From contig DATDVD010000012.1 of the NCBI GenBank assembly GCA_035290065.1, forward strand, positions 1 through 45,438: a DNA stretch of 45,438 bases, given 5' to 3'. This DNA comes from DATDVD01 sp035290065. Its GTDB lineage: Bacteria > Pseudomonadota > Gammaproteobacteria > Coxiellales > Coxiellaceae. The translations under genes were made by a program, and so were the position numbers. The notes beneath the pieces were generated by a model. That model did not search any database and was not told where the DNA came from. It was given only the letters and a program-made list of their open reading frames with translations. Position 1 is the first letter of the stretch. Each line of letters starts with the position of its first letter. Of this stretch, positions 25,757 through 33,511 are shown piece after piece.

Positions 25757-26389
25757 ATGTTGCCCAATTCTTTTTTTAATCGTGATGCCCAAGTGGTGGC
25801 TAAAAGTCTACTGGGTAAGGTCTTGCGTGTAAAATATAAAAACCACTGGCTGGCTGCTCAAATTATTGAAACGGAAGCCTATTATCGACGTGAAAAAGCC
25901 TCTCATTCTTCCTTGGGGCATACCGAAAGCCGCAGAGCCATGTTTATGCCCGCTGGCACCATTTATATGTATTACTGCCGAGGAGCTGACACGTTAAATG
26001 TCAGTGTTCGGGGGGCTGGAAACGCCGTTTTAATTAAAGCCGGCATCCCCTTTGAAGATGAAGGAACGTCTCCCCAGATGATTTCTCTGATGCAGAGCCT
26101 AAACCCCCACAAAACCCGTCTTGAACCTCGAGATCCTTTGAAATTATGTAAAGGACAAACTCTTTTATGTAAGTCTCTAAATTTAAAAGTAAAAGAATGG
26201 GATAAAAAGGCATTTGACCTCAGGGCTTTTTATATAGAAGAGGTGGAATACCGCCCTTCTCGAATTATTCAGACCACTCGGCTAGGCATCGCTCCCGAAC
26301 GAGATGCTCATTTACCCTATCGTTTTATTGATGCCATCTATCTTGCGTATTGTACCAAAGTCCCTTCTTCCTCTTTAATAATGGGGTAA
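25757..26389 (+). CDS. DNA-3-methyladenine glycosylase (AAG/Mpg family)
   Basis: Base-excision repair enzyme that removes alkylated purines such as 3-methyladenine. The 210-residue protein has the AAG features: FFNRDAQVVAKSLLGKVL at the N-terminus, the catalytic ETEAY motif near residue 39, HSSLGHTESRRAMFMPAGTI and the IYMYYCRG-LNV segment, and a C-terminal RLGI element. The start ATG is one base from the nearest divergent ybeY ATG, so the promoter must lie inside ybeY. Converges with miaB. Confidence 0.9.
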   Translation: MLPNSFFNRDAQVVAKSLLGKVLRVKYKNHWLAAQIIETEAYYRREKASHSSLGHTESRRAMFMPAGTIYMYYCRGADTLNVSVRGAGNAVLIKAGIPFEDEGTSPQMISLMQSLNPHKTRLEPRDPLKLCKGQTLLCKSLNLKVKEWDKKAFDLRAFYIEEVEYRPSRIIQTTRLGIAPERDAHLPYRFIDAIYLAYCTKVPSSSLIMG

Positions 26390-26390
26390 G

Positions 26391-26463
26391 GGCTGCCAGC
26401 CGCTCATTGGCTACTGAAGAAAGATAGCCACTTCTGGAGCAGCCAGCGTTTTTGCACTGGCTG
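26391..26463. other. Nested hairpins between the glycosylase gene and miaB
   Basis: GGCTGC (26391-26396) pairs with GCAGCC (26439-26444) around an inner stem TGGCTA (26408-26413) / TAGCCA (26425-26430). CAGCCAG (26440-26446) / CTGGCTG (26457-26463) is an alternative stem sharing bases with the first. No T-run follows on either strand. The structures may end or protect the two converging transcripts. Confidence 0.4.
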
Positions 26464-26475
26464 TAGACATAGCTT

Positions 26476-27798
26476 TTAATGAACAGGTTCGCCCAATAGC
26501 GAATAAGGATAGGCTTCTAGGATTTTAACGTTCACCATTTGCCCAATTAAAGAAGAAGGGCCGGAGAAGTTTACAACACGATTATTTTCAGTGCGTCCCG
26601 AAAGGCGATTAGGATTCTTTTTCGAAGGGCCCGTCACTAAAATACACTGCACAGTTCCTAGCATGCTTTCACTAATCTGTTGGAAGTTTTGATTAATACG
26701 CGTTTGCACAATAGCCAACCGTTGTTTTTTAACCTCCATGGAAACGGTATCCGGTAGGGAGGCTGCAGGTGTACCCGGGCGGGGACTGTAAATAAAACTG
26801 TAGGACTGATCAAAGCCCATCTCATGAATCAACTGCATTGTGTCTTCAAAATCTTTCTCAGTTTCGCCTGGAAAACCAATAATAAAATCAGAAGATAAGC
26901 CAATGTTTGGACGTATTGCTCGAAGTTTTCTGATTTTGGATTTATATTCGAGAACCGTGTACCCTCGCTTCATGGCGGCTAAAATTCTATCAGAACCGCT
27001 TTGAACCGGCAGATGAAGAAAATTGGCAAGTTTCGGTTCTTCGGCATAGGCTTCAATCAACGAATCGGAAAAAGCATTCGGATGAGAGGTAGTAAATCGA
27101 ATTCGTTCTACCCCCTCCATAGCGGCCAGGTAATGAATCAGCAAAGCCAAATCGGCGGTTTCGCCGGTATGCATAAGCCCTGCATAATCATTAACATTTT
27201 GGCCGAGGAGATGAATTTCTTTTACCTGTTGCTCCACCAGCTCGGCAATTTCGGCAATCACATCGTCAAAAGGCCGGCTCACTTCCGTACCACGGGTGTA
27301 CGGTACGACGCAAAAACTACAATACTTAGAACAACCTTCCATAATAGAGACATAAGCCGTAGGGCCTTCTGCGCGAGGTTTGGGTAAATGATCAAATTTT
27401 TCAATTTCGGGAAAAGAAATATCTACCACACTTCTTTTGTGTGCCTTAACCGCTTCAATCATTTCGGGAAGACGGTGTAAGGTTTGAGGGCCAAACACCA
27501 AATCCACAAAAGGAGCGCGTTTAATAATACCGCTCCCTTCTTGGCTAGCTACACAGCCACCTACACCAATAATTAAGTGAGGCTTTTTATTTTTAAAAGG
27601 TCTCCACAATCCCAATTCCGAAAACACCTTTTCCTGCGGTTTTTCACGAACGGAGCAGGTATTCAATAGAATCACATCCGCTTCTTCCGGATTCTGGGTG
27701 AGAATAAATCCATGAGAAGCATGAAGGACATCCGCCATTTTGGAGGAGTCGTATTCATTCATTTGGCAGCCGTGGGTTTTAATATAAAGCTTATTCAT
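26476..27798 (-). CDS. miaB: tRNA-2-methylthio-N6-dimethylallyladenosine synthase MiaB
   Basis: Radical-SAM methylthiotransferase acting on i6A37 of tRNAs. The 440-residue protein has the N-terminal MTTase domain (KLYIKTHGCQMNEYDSSKM with C11), two more cluster cysteines (LLNTCSVREKP and VGGCVA), the radical-SAM motif CSKYCSFC near residue 156, and a C-terminal TRAM domain. This gives two 4Fe-4S clusters. No ribosome binding site is visible; a promoter with -10 TACAAT ends eight bases before the ATG. Confidence 0.96.
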   Translation of the reverse strand: MNKLYIKTHGCQMNEYDSSKMADVLHASHGFILTQNPEEADVILLNTCSVREKPQEKVFSELGLWRPFKNKKPHLIIGVGGCVASQEGSGIIKRAPFVDLVFGPQTLHRLPEMIEAVKAHKRSVVDISFPEIEKFDHLPKPRAEGPTAYVSIMEGCSKYCSFCVVPYTRGTEVSRPFDDVIAEIAELVEQQVKEIHLLGQNVNDYAGLMHTGETADLALLIHYLAAMEGVERIRFTTSHPNAFSDSLIEAYAEEPKLANFLHLPVQSGSDRILAAMKRGYTVLEYKSKIRKLRAIRPNIGLSSDFIIGFPGETEKDFEDTMQLIHEMGFDQSYSFIYSPRPGTPAASLPDTVSMEVKKQRLAIVQTRINQNFQQISESMLGTVQCILVTGPSKKNPNRLSGRTENNRVVNFSGPSSLIGQMVNVKILEAYPYSLLGEPVH

Positions 27799-27806
27799 GG
27801 GACGCG

Positions 27807-27835
27807 ATTGTAACTGATAAATACCTTAATGAAAA
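27807..27835 (-). promoter_or_regulatory. Promoter of miaB, likely leaderless
   Basis: On the minus strand TTTTCA (27835-27830), 17 bases, TACAAT (27812-27807). The -10 ends eight bases before the miaB ATG, leaving a leader of at most two or three bases and no ribosome binding site. Confidence 0.5.
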
Positions 27836-27877
27836 ACCCTTAAATCCCAGCTATGATGGGGACAATGGAGGTTATCT

Positions 27878-29275
27878 ATGTTGTCATGCTTTGCTCCCGG
27901 TTCCGAACGTGCGAAGGCCATTCCTATCCAACCTATTATTCATAAAGAATTAAGTGCCGCTCTTAGTGCAGAACCTGCACTCACACAGGCCTGGGTGCAA
28001 AATAGTGGGTTTACCGCCAAACCGGGTACGTATTGTCTGGTACCCGATTCTAAAGGAAATTTGAAGAAAGTTTTTATAGGCATTGAAAAAAGAGATGATT
28101 TTTGGTCTGTAGGAGCTTTACCCAAACTGTTGCCCCCTGGGGTTTATGGACTCCCCTCCGGTTGGCACCCGGATTTCCATGATTTACTCGCTCTCGCATG
28201 GGCTTTAGGCGCTTATACGTTTACACGTTATTGTACGTCCAAGCCTGTGATTCGAGCTAAGTTAGTAATTCCTTCTTCCATTAATAATAAGCAATTAGAA
28301 AATATGATTAATGCTATTTATTTAGTTCGGGATTGGGTGAATACGCCCACCGAAAATATGGGGCCTGACGTATTAGCAGCCGCTGTGCGACGAATTGGTA
28401 AAAAATGTGGCGCTACAGTTCAAGTCACCCTGACTTCGTCCGTACTGAAAAAGCGTTATCCTTTAACGTATGCTGTTGGTCGGGCTGGTGTAAAACCCCC
28501 CCGATTTATTGAATTAAATTGGGGAGAAGGAAATCCTTTTGCCTTGACGTTGATTGGAAAAGGCGTGTGCTATGACACGGGGGGTTTAAACCTCAAAACC
28601 AGCCAGGGTATGATGTTGATGAAAAAAGATATGGCAGGGGCTGCCCATGCTATCAGTCTTGCCCAATGGATTATGCAAGAAAATCTCCCTATTCAATTGC
28701 GTGTACTAATTCCTGCTGTCGAAAATGCGGTGAGTAGTAATAGCTATCGGCCTGGTGATGTGCTCATTGCCCGCAATGGAAAAACGATTGAAATTACTAA
28801 TACCGATGCAGAAGGGCGCTTGGTGTTAGCCGATGCTTTGATTGAGGCAGGGGAAAAACGTGCCGACTTAATTTTGGATTTTGCCACACTGACAGGAGCT
28901 GCACGTGTAGCCTTAGGCCCTGCATTTCCGGCTTTATTTGTAAACCGAGAAGGATTAGCCGCACAATTATTAGAAATAGGGGCTCGGGTACGAGATCCGG
29001 TATGGCTGCTACCGTTATATGATGAATACCGTGCTTATTTAAACAGCAACATAGCGGATATTTCGAATGCGAATGTAAAAAATAATCACGCAGGTGCTAT
29101 TACCGCCGCGTTATTTTTAAAAGAATTTGTTCCTGACGAAATGCCCTGGGGGCATTTTGATATTTATGCGTATAACGATGAAGAATTACCAGGGCGACCA
29201 ATGGGTGGGGAAGCCATGGCATTGCGAACGGCATTTCACTTCTTGCAAGAGCATGTGTTAAGTCTTAAACGATAA
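27878..29275 (+). CDS. Leucyl aminopeptidase family protein (M17)
   Basis: Metal-dependent aminopeptidase releasing N-terminal residues from peptides, cytosolic. The 465-residue protein carries the M17 signatures: GKGVCYDTGGLNLK near residue 227 (metal-binding lysine and aspartate), KDMAGAAHA near 250, and NTDAEGRLVLADAL at 307-320. The length is close to PepB-type enzymes and shorter than PepA (about 500). GGAGGT five bases before the ATG sets the start. The gene stands alone, divergent from miaB and followed by the fad operon. Confidence 0.92.
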   Translation: MLSCFAPGSERAKAIPIQPIIHKELSAALSAEPALTQAWVQNSGFTAKPGTYCLVPDSKGNLKKVFIGIEKRDDFWSVGALPKLLPPGVYGLPSGWHPDFHDLLALAWALGAYTFTRYCTSKPVIRAKLVIPSSINNKQLENMINAIYLVRDWVNTPTENMGPDVLAAAVRRIGKKCGATVQVTLTSSVLKKRYPLTYAVGRAGVKPPRFIELNWGEGNPFALTLIGKGVCYDTGGLNLKTSQGMMLMKKDMAGAAHAISLAQWIMQENLPIQLRVLIPAVENAVSSNSYRPGDVLIARNGKTIEITNTDAEGRLVLADALIEAGEKRADLILDFATLTGAARVALGPAFPALFVNREGLAAQLLEIGARVRDPVWLLPLYDEYRAYLNSNIADISNANVKNNHAGAITAALFLKEFVPDEMPWGHFDIYAYNDEELPGRPMGGEAMALRTAFHFLQEHVLSLKR

Positions 29276-29285
29276 GGGATATGCC

Positions 29286-29304
29286 AGCATAATTATGCTA
29301 GAAT
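29286..29304 (+). promoter_or_regulatory. Palindrome overlapping an extended -10 upstream of the fad operon
   Basis: AGCATAATTATGCT (29286-29299) is a perfect 14-bp palindrome. Its right end overlaps an extended -10, TGC-TAGAAT (29296-29304). The start codon of the thiolase gene is about 20 bases downstream with AAGGGA before it. A palindrome on a promoter is the usual layout of a repressor operator. FadR- or TetR-type control of beta-oxidation would fit, but no regulator gene is adjacent. Confidence 0.45.
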
Positions 29305-29325
29305 AAATTTTTAAGGGATCGTTCT

Positions 29326-30609
29326 ATGCTGGCAAAGCCTGTTTATGTTGTTGATGGATGTCGCACACCTTTTCTCAAAGCTCACGGCCGACCTGGCCCT
29401 TTTAGTGCGAGTGATTTAGCGTGCCAGGCTGCCCAAGCCTTAATGAATCGTCAATCCTTTTCTCCCCAAGAACTCGATGAAGTGATTTTTGGGTGTGTGA
29501 TCCCCTCGGCCTATGAAGCTAATATTGGACGCGTGATTGCTCTTCGAATAGGGTGCGGGGATACGGTGCCGGGATGGACGGTGCAACGCAATTGTGCCTC
29601 TGGAATGCAATCCCTGGATTCTGCGCTGAAAGATATTGTGTTAGGCCGAGCCGATTTAGTATTAGCCGGTGGCACGGAAGCGATGAGTCGTGCGCCTTTA
29701 ATTCTCAATGAGGGGATGGTTAATTGGTTGGCAGATTTTAACAAAGCTAAAGGATTCAAAAAATTACCATTTCTTCTTAAACTAAAATCTTCTTTTTTTG
29801 CACCAATTATCAGTTTATTGTGCGGGCTTACCGATCCGGTGGTGGGTTTGAATATGGGCCAGACAGCTGAAATTTTAGCCGATAAATTTCACATTTCCCG
29901 AGAAGCTATGGATCAATTTGCGTGGGAGAGCCATCAACGTGTGCTGAAAGCACAACAAGCCGGTTATTTTAAGGACGAAATGGTTCCTCTGTTTGATACC
30001 CACGGCCACGTGTATGAACAAGATGATGGGGTAAGAGCGGATACCACGCTTGCTAAACTAGCCGATTTAAAACCGTTCTTCGATCGATTTGGGGTAGTAA
30101 CTGCTGGCAATAGCTCGCAAATTACCGATGGGGCTGCCTGCTTACTATTGGCAAGTGAAGAAGCTGTTAAAAAACACCATTTACCCCTTTTAGGAAAAAT
30201 TATTGACGTGCAATGGGCCGCCTTATCGCCGAGAGAAATGGGATTAGGCCCTGTTTATGCGGCAACGCCTTTATTAAAACGTCATCGATTTGGGCTAGAG
30301 GATATTGATTATTGGGAATTTAACGAAGCCTTTGCCGCTCAAGTATTGGCCTGCGTAAAAAGCTGGGAAGACCCCGCCTTTTGTAAACAAGCTTTGCATG
30401 TTGATAAGCCGCTGGGAAAATTAAATTTGGATCGCTTAAATAGAGATGGGGGGGCGGTAGCGCTGGGCCATCCGATTGGTGCCAGTGGAGCCCGTATTGT
30501 GTTGCACTTATTAAATGTCCTTAAACGAATGAATGCTAAACGAGGCATTGCCGCCATTTGCATCGGAGGGGGCCAAGGCGGGGCCATGTTAGTGGAACGA
30601 GCCGTATGA
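29326..30609 (+). CDS. fadI: Acetyl-CoA acyltransferase (thiolase, FadI-like)
   Basis: Last step of the beta-oxidation cycle, cleaving 3-ketoacyl-CoA with CoA. The 427-residue protein has the nucleophilic cysteine in RNCASGMQS (C90), the NEAFAAQ motif near 332, the GHPIGASGAR histidine near 383 and CIGGGQGGAML with the second active cysteine near 413. Length and the pairing with a FadJ-like gene favour FadI over the shorter FadA (about 390). The start has AAGGGA seven bases before. Its stop overlaps the next start (ATGA), so translation is coupled. Confidence 0.88.
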   Translation: MLAKPVYVVDGCRTPFLKAHGRPGPFSASDLACQAAQALMNRQSFSPQELDEVIFGCVIPSAYEANIGRVIALRIGCGDTVPGWTVQRNCASGMQSLDSALKDIVLGRADLVLAGGTEAMSRAPLILNEGMVNWLADFNKAKGFKKLPFLLKLKSSFFAPIISLLCGLTDPVVGLNMGQTAEILADKFHISREAMDQFAWESHQRVLKAQQAGYFKDEMVPLFDTHGHVYEQDDGVRADTTLAKLADLKPFFDRFGVVTAGNSSQITDGAACLLLASEEAVKKHHLPLLGKIIDVQWAALSPREMGLGPVYAATPLLKRHRFGLEDIDYWEFNEAFAAQVLACVKSWEDPAFCKQALHVDKPLGKLNLDRLNRDGGAVALGHPIGASGARIVLHLLNVLKRMNAKRGIAAICIGGGQGGAMLVERAV

Positions 30610-32651
30610 AGCACTTCTCTTATCAGCATTGGGCATTGCGACACGATAATAATAATATTATTTGGCTATCATTGGATAGAAAGAATTCTTCTACTAATAC
30701 TTTAAATGAAGAGGTCTTGCTCGAGTTTCAAGCTATCCTCCATGGCATTAAACACCAGCCTTTAAAAGGCTTAATTATTTTATCTGCCAAGGCGAATGGA
30801 TTTATTGCAGGTGCTGATATCGAGGCATTTAAGCACTTGGAAACGCAATCGGATGCCTTTCATATGATACGCGGTGTGCAGAAAATATTTAATGAATTGG
30901 CCTCCCTCCCTTTTCCCACTTTGGCGCTCATTCATGGGTTCTGCTTAGGTGGGGGATTGGAATTAGCGTTGGCCTGTGATTATCGCATTGCAGAAGACAG
31001 CCCTCACACTCGTATTGGTTTACCCGAAGTGAAATTAGGAATTCATCCCGGGTGGGGCGGCACGGTTCGTTTACCGCAAGTGGTTGGACCACTAAAGTCT
31101 ATGGAATTAATTTTATCCGGTCGAATTTTATCCGCCCATAGTGCTCAAAAAATGGGCCTTGTAAGTTTAAGTTTACCTAAACGAGAGTTGGAACGAGCAG
31201 CTATTGCCCTAATCGACTCTCAAGGCACGCCTTTGCGGCCGCCTATGGGGATTCGTTTATTAAATAGAATGATGCTTCGCCCCCTCGTAGCGGCGCTCTT
31301 TTATCACCAATTAAAATCCAAAGTAAAAAAATCCCATTACCCGGCACCGTATGCCGTGGTGCGGAATTGGTTAAAATACGGCATTTATGGAAAGCGAGCG
31401 ATGCAAGCAGAAGCACGTTCCGTGGCCCGTTTAATTATTTCCCCCACCGCTCGTCAATTAGTACGGGTTTTTTTCCTTCAGGAAAAAATGAAATCTTTAT
31501 CAAAAGCCTCTGATTTTAAAGCTAAACATCTTCACGTAATTGGAGCCGGTACGATGGGGGGTGATATTGCTGCTTGGGCAGTATTGCAAGGGTTGACGGT
31601 TACACTTCAAGATCGAGAAGCGCGTTTTATTGCTCCGGCCATTGGGCGGGCGTATGCACTATTTAAAGAAAAACTTAAATTACCTTTTTTAATTAGAGAA
31701 GCGATGGATCGTTTACTGCCTGATTTAACTGGAAAGGGTATTTCGCAAGCCGATGTGATTATTGAAGCGATTGTGGAAAATAAAGACATCAAGCAAAAAT
31801 TATTTCAATCCTTAGAGCCCCATTTAAAACCGCGCGCCCTATTGGCAACGAATACCTCCAGTTTAAAATTAGAAGAAATTGCGGAAGGCCTCACTCATCC
31901 AGAACGATTGGTGGGCATTCACTTTTTTAACCCGGTGGCAAAAATGCCGTTGGTGGAGGTGGTGCATGGAAAAGCCACAGAGACGCGTGTGCAGCAGGAT
32001 GCGTTGGCCTTTGTAGGAGCGCTTTCCAAATTGCCCCTCTCTGTTCAATCGAGCCCAGGCTTTTTGGTCAATCGAGTATTAGTCCCTTATTTATTAGAAG
32101 CGATGTCCTTATACGAAGAGGGTGTCTCGCCCAAGGCCATCGATCGCGCGGCTGAAAATTTTGGCATGCCCATGGGCCCTATGGCATTAGCCGATACGGT
32201 AGGACTGGATATTTGCTTAGCTGTGGCTAATAATTTTATGGAGTCCCTGGGAGGGGAAGTGCCTCCCTTATTAAAGCAAATGGTAGAGGCCGGCCATTTA
32301 GGAAAAAAAAGCGGCGAAGGATTTTATTATTACAAAAAAGGCAAAGCGACTCGACCGGTTCGAGGCGGCCATAAAGGAAAAGCGGATATGACGGATCGTC
32401 TTATATTACGAATGGTCAATGAAGCCATTGCCTGTTTGCATGAACGAATTGTAGAAAGCGAAGAGTTATTAGATGCAGGTATGATTTTTGGTACAGGTTT
32501 TGCGCCTTTTCGAGGCGGTCCCCTTCAATATGTAAAAGATCGAGGCGTAAAAAAAGTTATGGACCGCTTGAATACATTAGCCACTCTTTATGGAAAAGGC
32601 TTTGAGCCAGGTTCCGGGTGGGAATTATTACAAACAAGGAGGCTCACATGA
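30606..32651 (+). CDS. fadJ: Enoyl-CoA hydratase / 3-hydroxyacyl-CoA dehydrogenase (FadJ-like)
   Basis: Two-function beta-oxidation enzyme. The 681-residue protein has an N-terminal crotonase domain with both catalytic glutamates (LGGGLELALACDYRIA and GLPEVKLGIHPGWGG), then an NAD-binding dehydrogenase domain starting HVIGAGTMGGDIAAW near residue 308, with HFFNPVAKMPLVEV near 440 and two C-terminal 3HCDH regions. Start is the ATG at 30606 overlapping the thiolase stop; a frame from 30558 lies within the thiolase. Together with FadI it forms the alpha/beta trifunctional-type complex. The stop overlaps the next gene by four bases. Confidence 0.9.
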   Translation: MKHFSYQHWALRHDNNNIIWLSLDRKNSSTNTLNEEVLLEFQAILHGIKHQPLKGLIILSAKANGFIAGADIEAFKHLETQSDAFHMIRGVQKIFNELASLPFPTLALIHGFCLGGGLELALACDYRIAEDSPHTRIGLPEVKLGIHPGWGGTVRLPQVVGPLKSMELILSGRILSAHSAQKMGLVSLSLPKRELERAAIALIDSQGTPLRPPMGIRLLNRMMLRPLVAALFYHQLKSKVKKSHYPAPYAVVRNWLKYGIYGKRAMQAEARSVARLIISPTARQLVRVFFLQEKMKSLSKASDFKAKHLHVIGAGTMGGDIAAWAVLQGLTVTLQDREARFIAPAIGRAYALFKEKLKLPFLIREAMDRLLPDLTGKGISQADVIIEAIVENKDIKQKLFQSLEPHLKPRALLATNTSSLKLEEIAEGLTHPERLVGIHFFNPVAKMPLVEVVHGKATETRVQQDALAFVGALSKLPLSVQSSPGFLVNRVLVPYLLEAMSLYEEGVSPKAIDRAAENFGMPMGPMALADTVGLDICLAVANNFMESLGGEVPPLLKQMVEAGHLGKKSGEGFYYYKKGKATRPVRGGHKGKADMTDRLILRMVNEAIACLHERIVESEELLDAGMIFGTGFAPFRGGPLQYVKDRGVKKVMDRLNTLATLYGKGFEPGSGWELLQTRRLT

Positions 32652-33421
32652 GTCATTTACCGCAGGCGCCTCAGCGTCCGACTGAGTTAATTAAGTTATC
32701 CTTTCACCAATGGAAAGAGACGTTTAAATCTACGTTTTTAGTGGTGATTCTCATTGTTGCTTTTCGGATGGTGGGCAGTTATTTTCCGGCCAGCAGTTTA
32801 TTAACCCTCAAATGGAACGTCTTTAATGTCCATTTGTTAGTGGCATTTGCCTTTTTCTTATTGGAATTGTGGTTATGGAGTTGGATGCTGATTCAAACGT
32901 ATGACGTATGGAAGCACGAAGGGCTTTCTTTAAAAGCTGGCGCTCTAAAAGCCGTGCGATTATTACCCAAAGTAGTTTTAGGATTCGCCTTATTATTATT
33001 AATTGTAGGATTAGCAACCTTCGTGGGATATTGGTTGGGTTTGATCACCTTGCACTATTTGCCACAGAAACTTCATGTCGACATGGTCAATTTTATGTTT
33101 TTGGCCGTTTTTTATTTGTATACTGTAGTGTTGTTTTTAGTCGCTTTACCCTTGATTGTGGTGGATCAACGAAGCATTTTCACGGCTTTTGCAGAAAGTG
33201 CTCGTATTACGGTACGCCATTGGTTTATTGGATTTGGGGGATATGTGGCCTCTATAGCCATTGCCTTTGTGCTAATCGCGGCGAATCATTTTGAAGACCG
33301 CTTCGGTTTACCGAGTTTTATTCGGGTGCTCGTAGAAATTTTGTGCTTCTTTATTTTTGTGCCCGTCGTGGTTAATTATGTGTTATTAATTATGAATGAC
33401 CTAATTCTCCGCGGTGAATAA
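32648..33421 (+). CDS. Polytopic membrane protein of unknown function in the fad operon
   Basis: No family named with confidence. The 257-residue protein has about six hydrophobic helices (near residues 27-47, 60-85, 103-130, 145-175, 200-215, 230-250) and short loops; a polar N-terminus of about 20 residues. The ATG overlaps the fadJ stop (ATGA) and has AAGGAGG five bases before it, so it is a genuine third cistron coupled to fadIJ. Such a position would suit a role in lipid or fatty acid handling at the membrane, but that is inference. Confidence 0.7.
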   Translation: MSHLPQAPQRPTELIKLSFHQWKETFKSTFLVVILIVAFRMVGSYFPASSLLTLKWNVFNVHLLVAFAFFLLELWLWSWMLIQTYDVWKHEGLSLKAGALKAVRLLPKVVLGFALLLLIVGLATFVGYWLGLITLHYLPQKLHVDMVNFMFLAVFYLYTVVLFLVALPLIVVDQRSIFTAFAESARITVRHWFIGFGGYVASIAIAFVLIAANHFEDRFGLPSFIRVLVEILCFFIFVPVVVNYVLLIMNDLILRGE

Positions 33422-33429
33422 ACCTTCCA

Positions 33430-33457
33430 TTTCCTCCCCCTTTTCAGGGGGAGGAAA
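33430..33457. other. Strong hairpin between the fad operon and metG
   Basis: Perfect 11-bp stem TTTCCTCCCCC (33430-33440) / GGGGGAGGAAA (33447-33457) with loop TTTTCA. No T-run follows on the plus strand (GAAGAGGG comes next), so it is not a classical intrinsic terminator. It may protect the 3' end of the fad transcript. Confidence 0.55.
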
Positions 33458-33476
33458 GAAGAGGGCCGTGGGAAGG

Positions 33477-33505
33477 GTGACAAACATCGTCTCCCTCGTT
33501 ACAAT
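33477..33505 (+). promoter_or_regulatory. Promoter of metG, likely leaderless
   Basis: GTGACA (33477-33482), 17-base spacer, TACAAT (33500-33505): ten of twelve consensus positions. Seven bases after the hexamer lies the A of the metG ATG, so transcription should start at or next to the start codon. No Shine-Dalgarno sequence is present. Confidence 0.6.
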
Positions 33506-33511
33506 CCCCGC

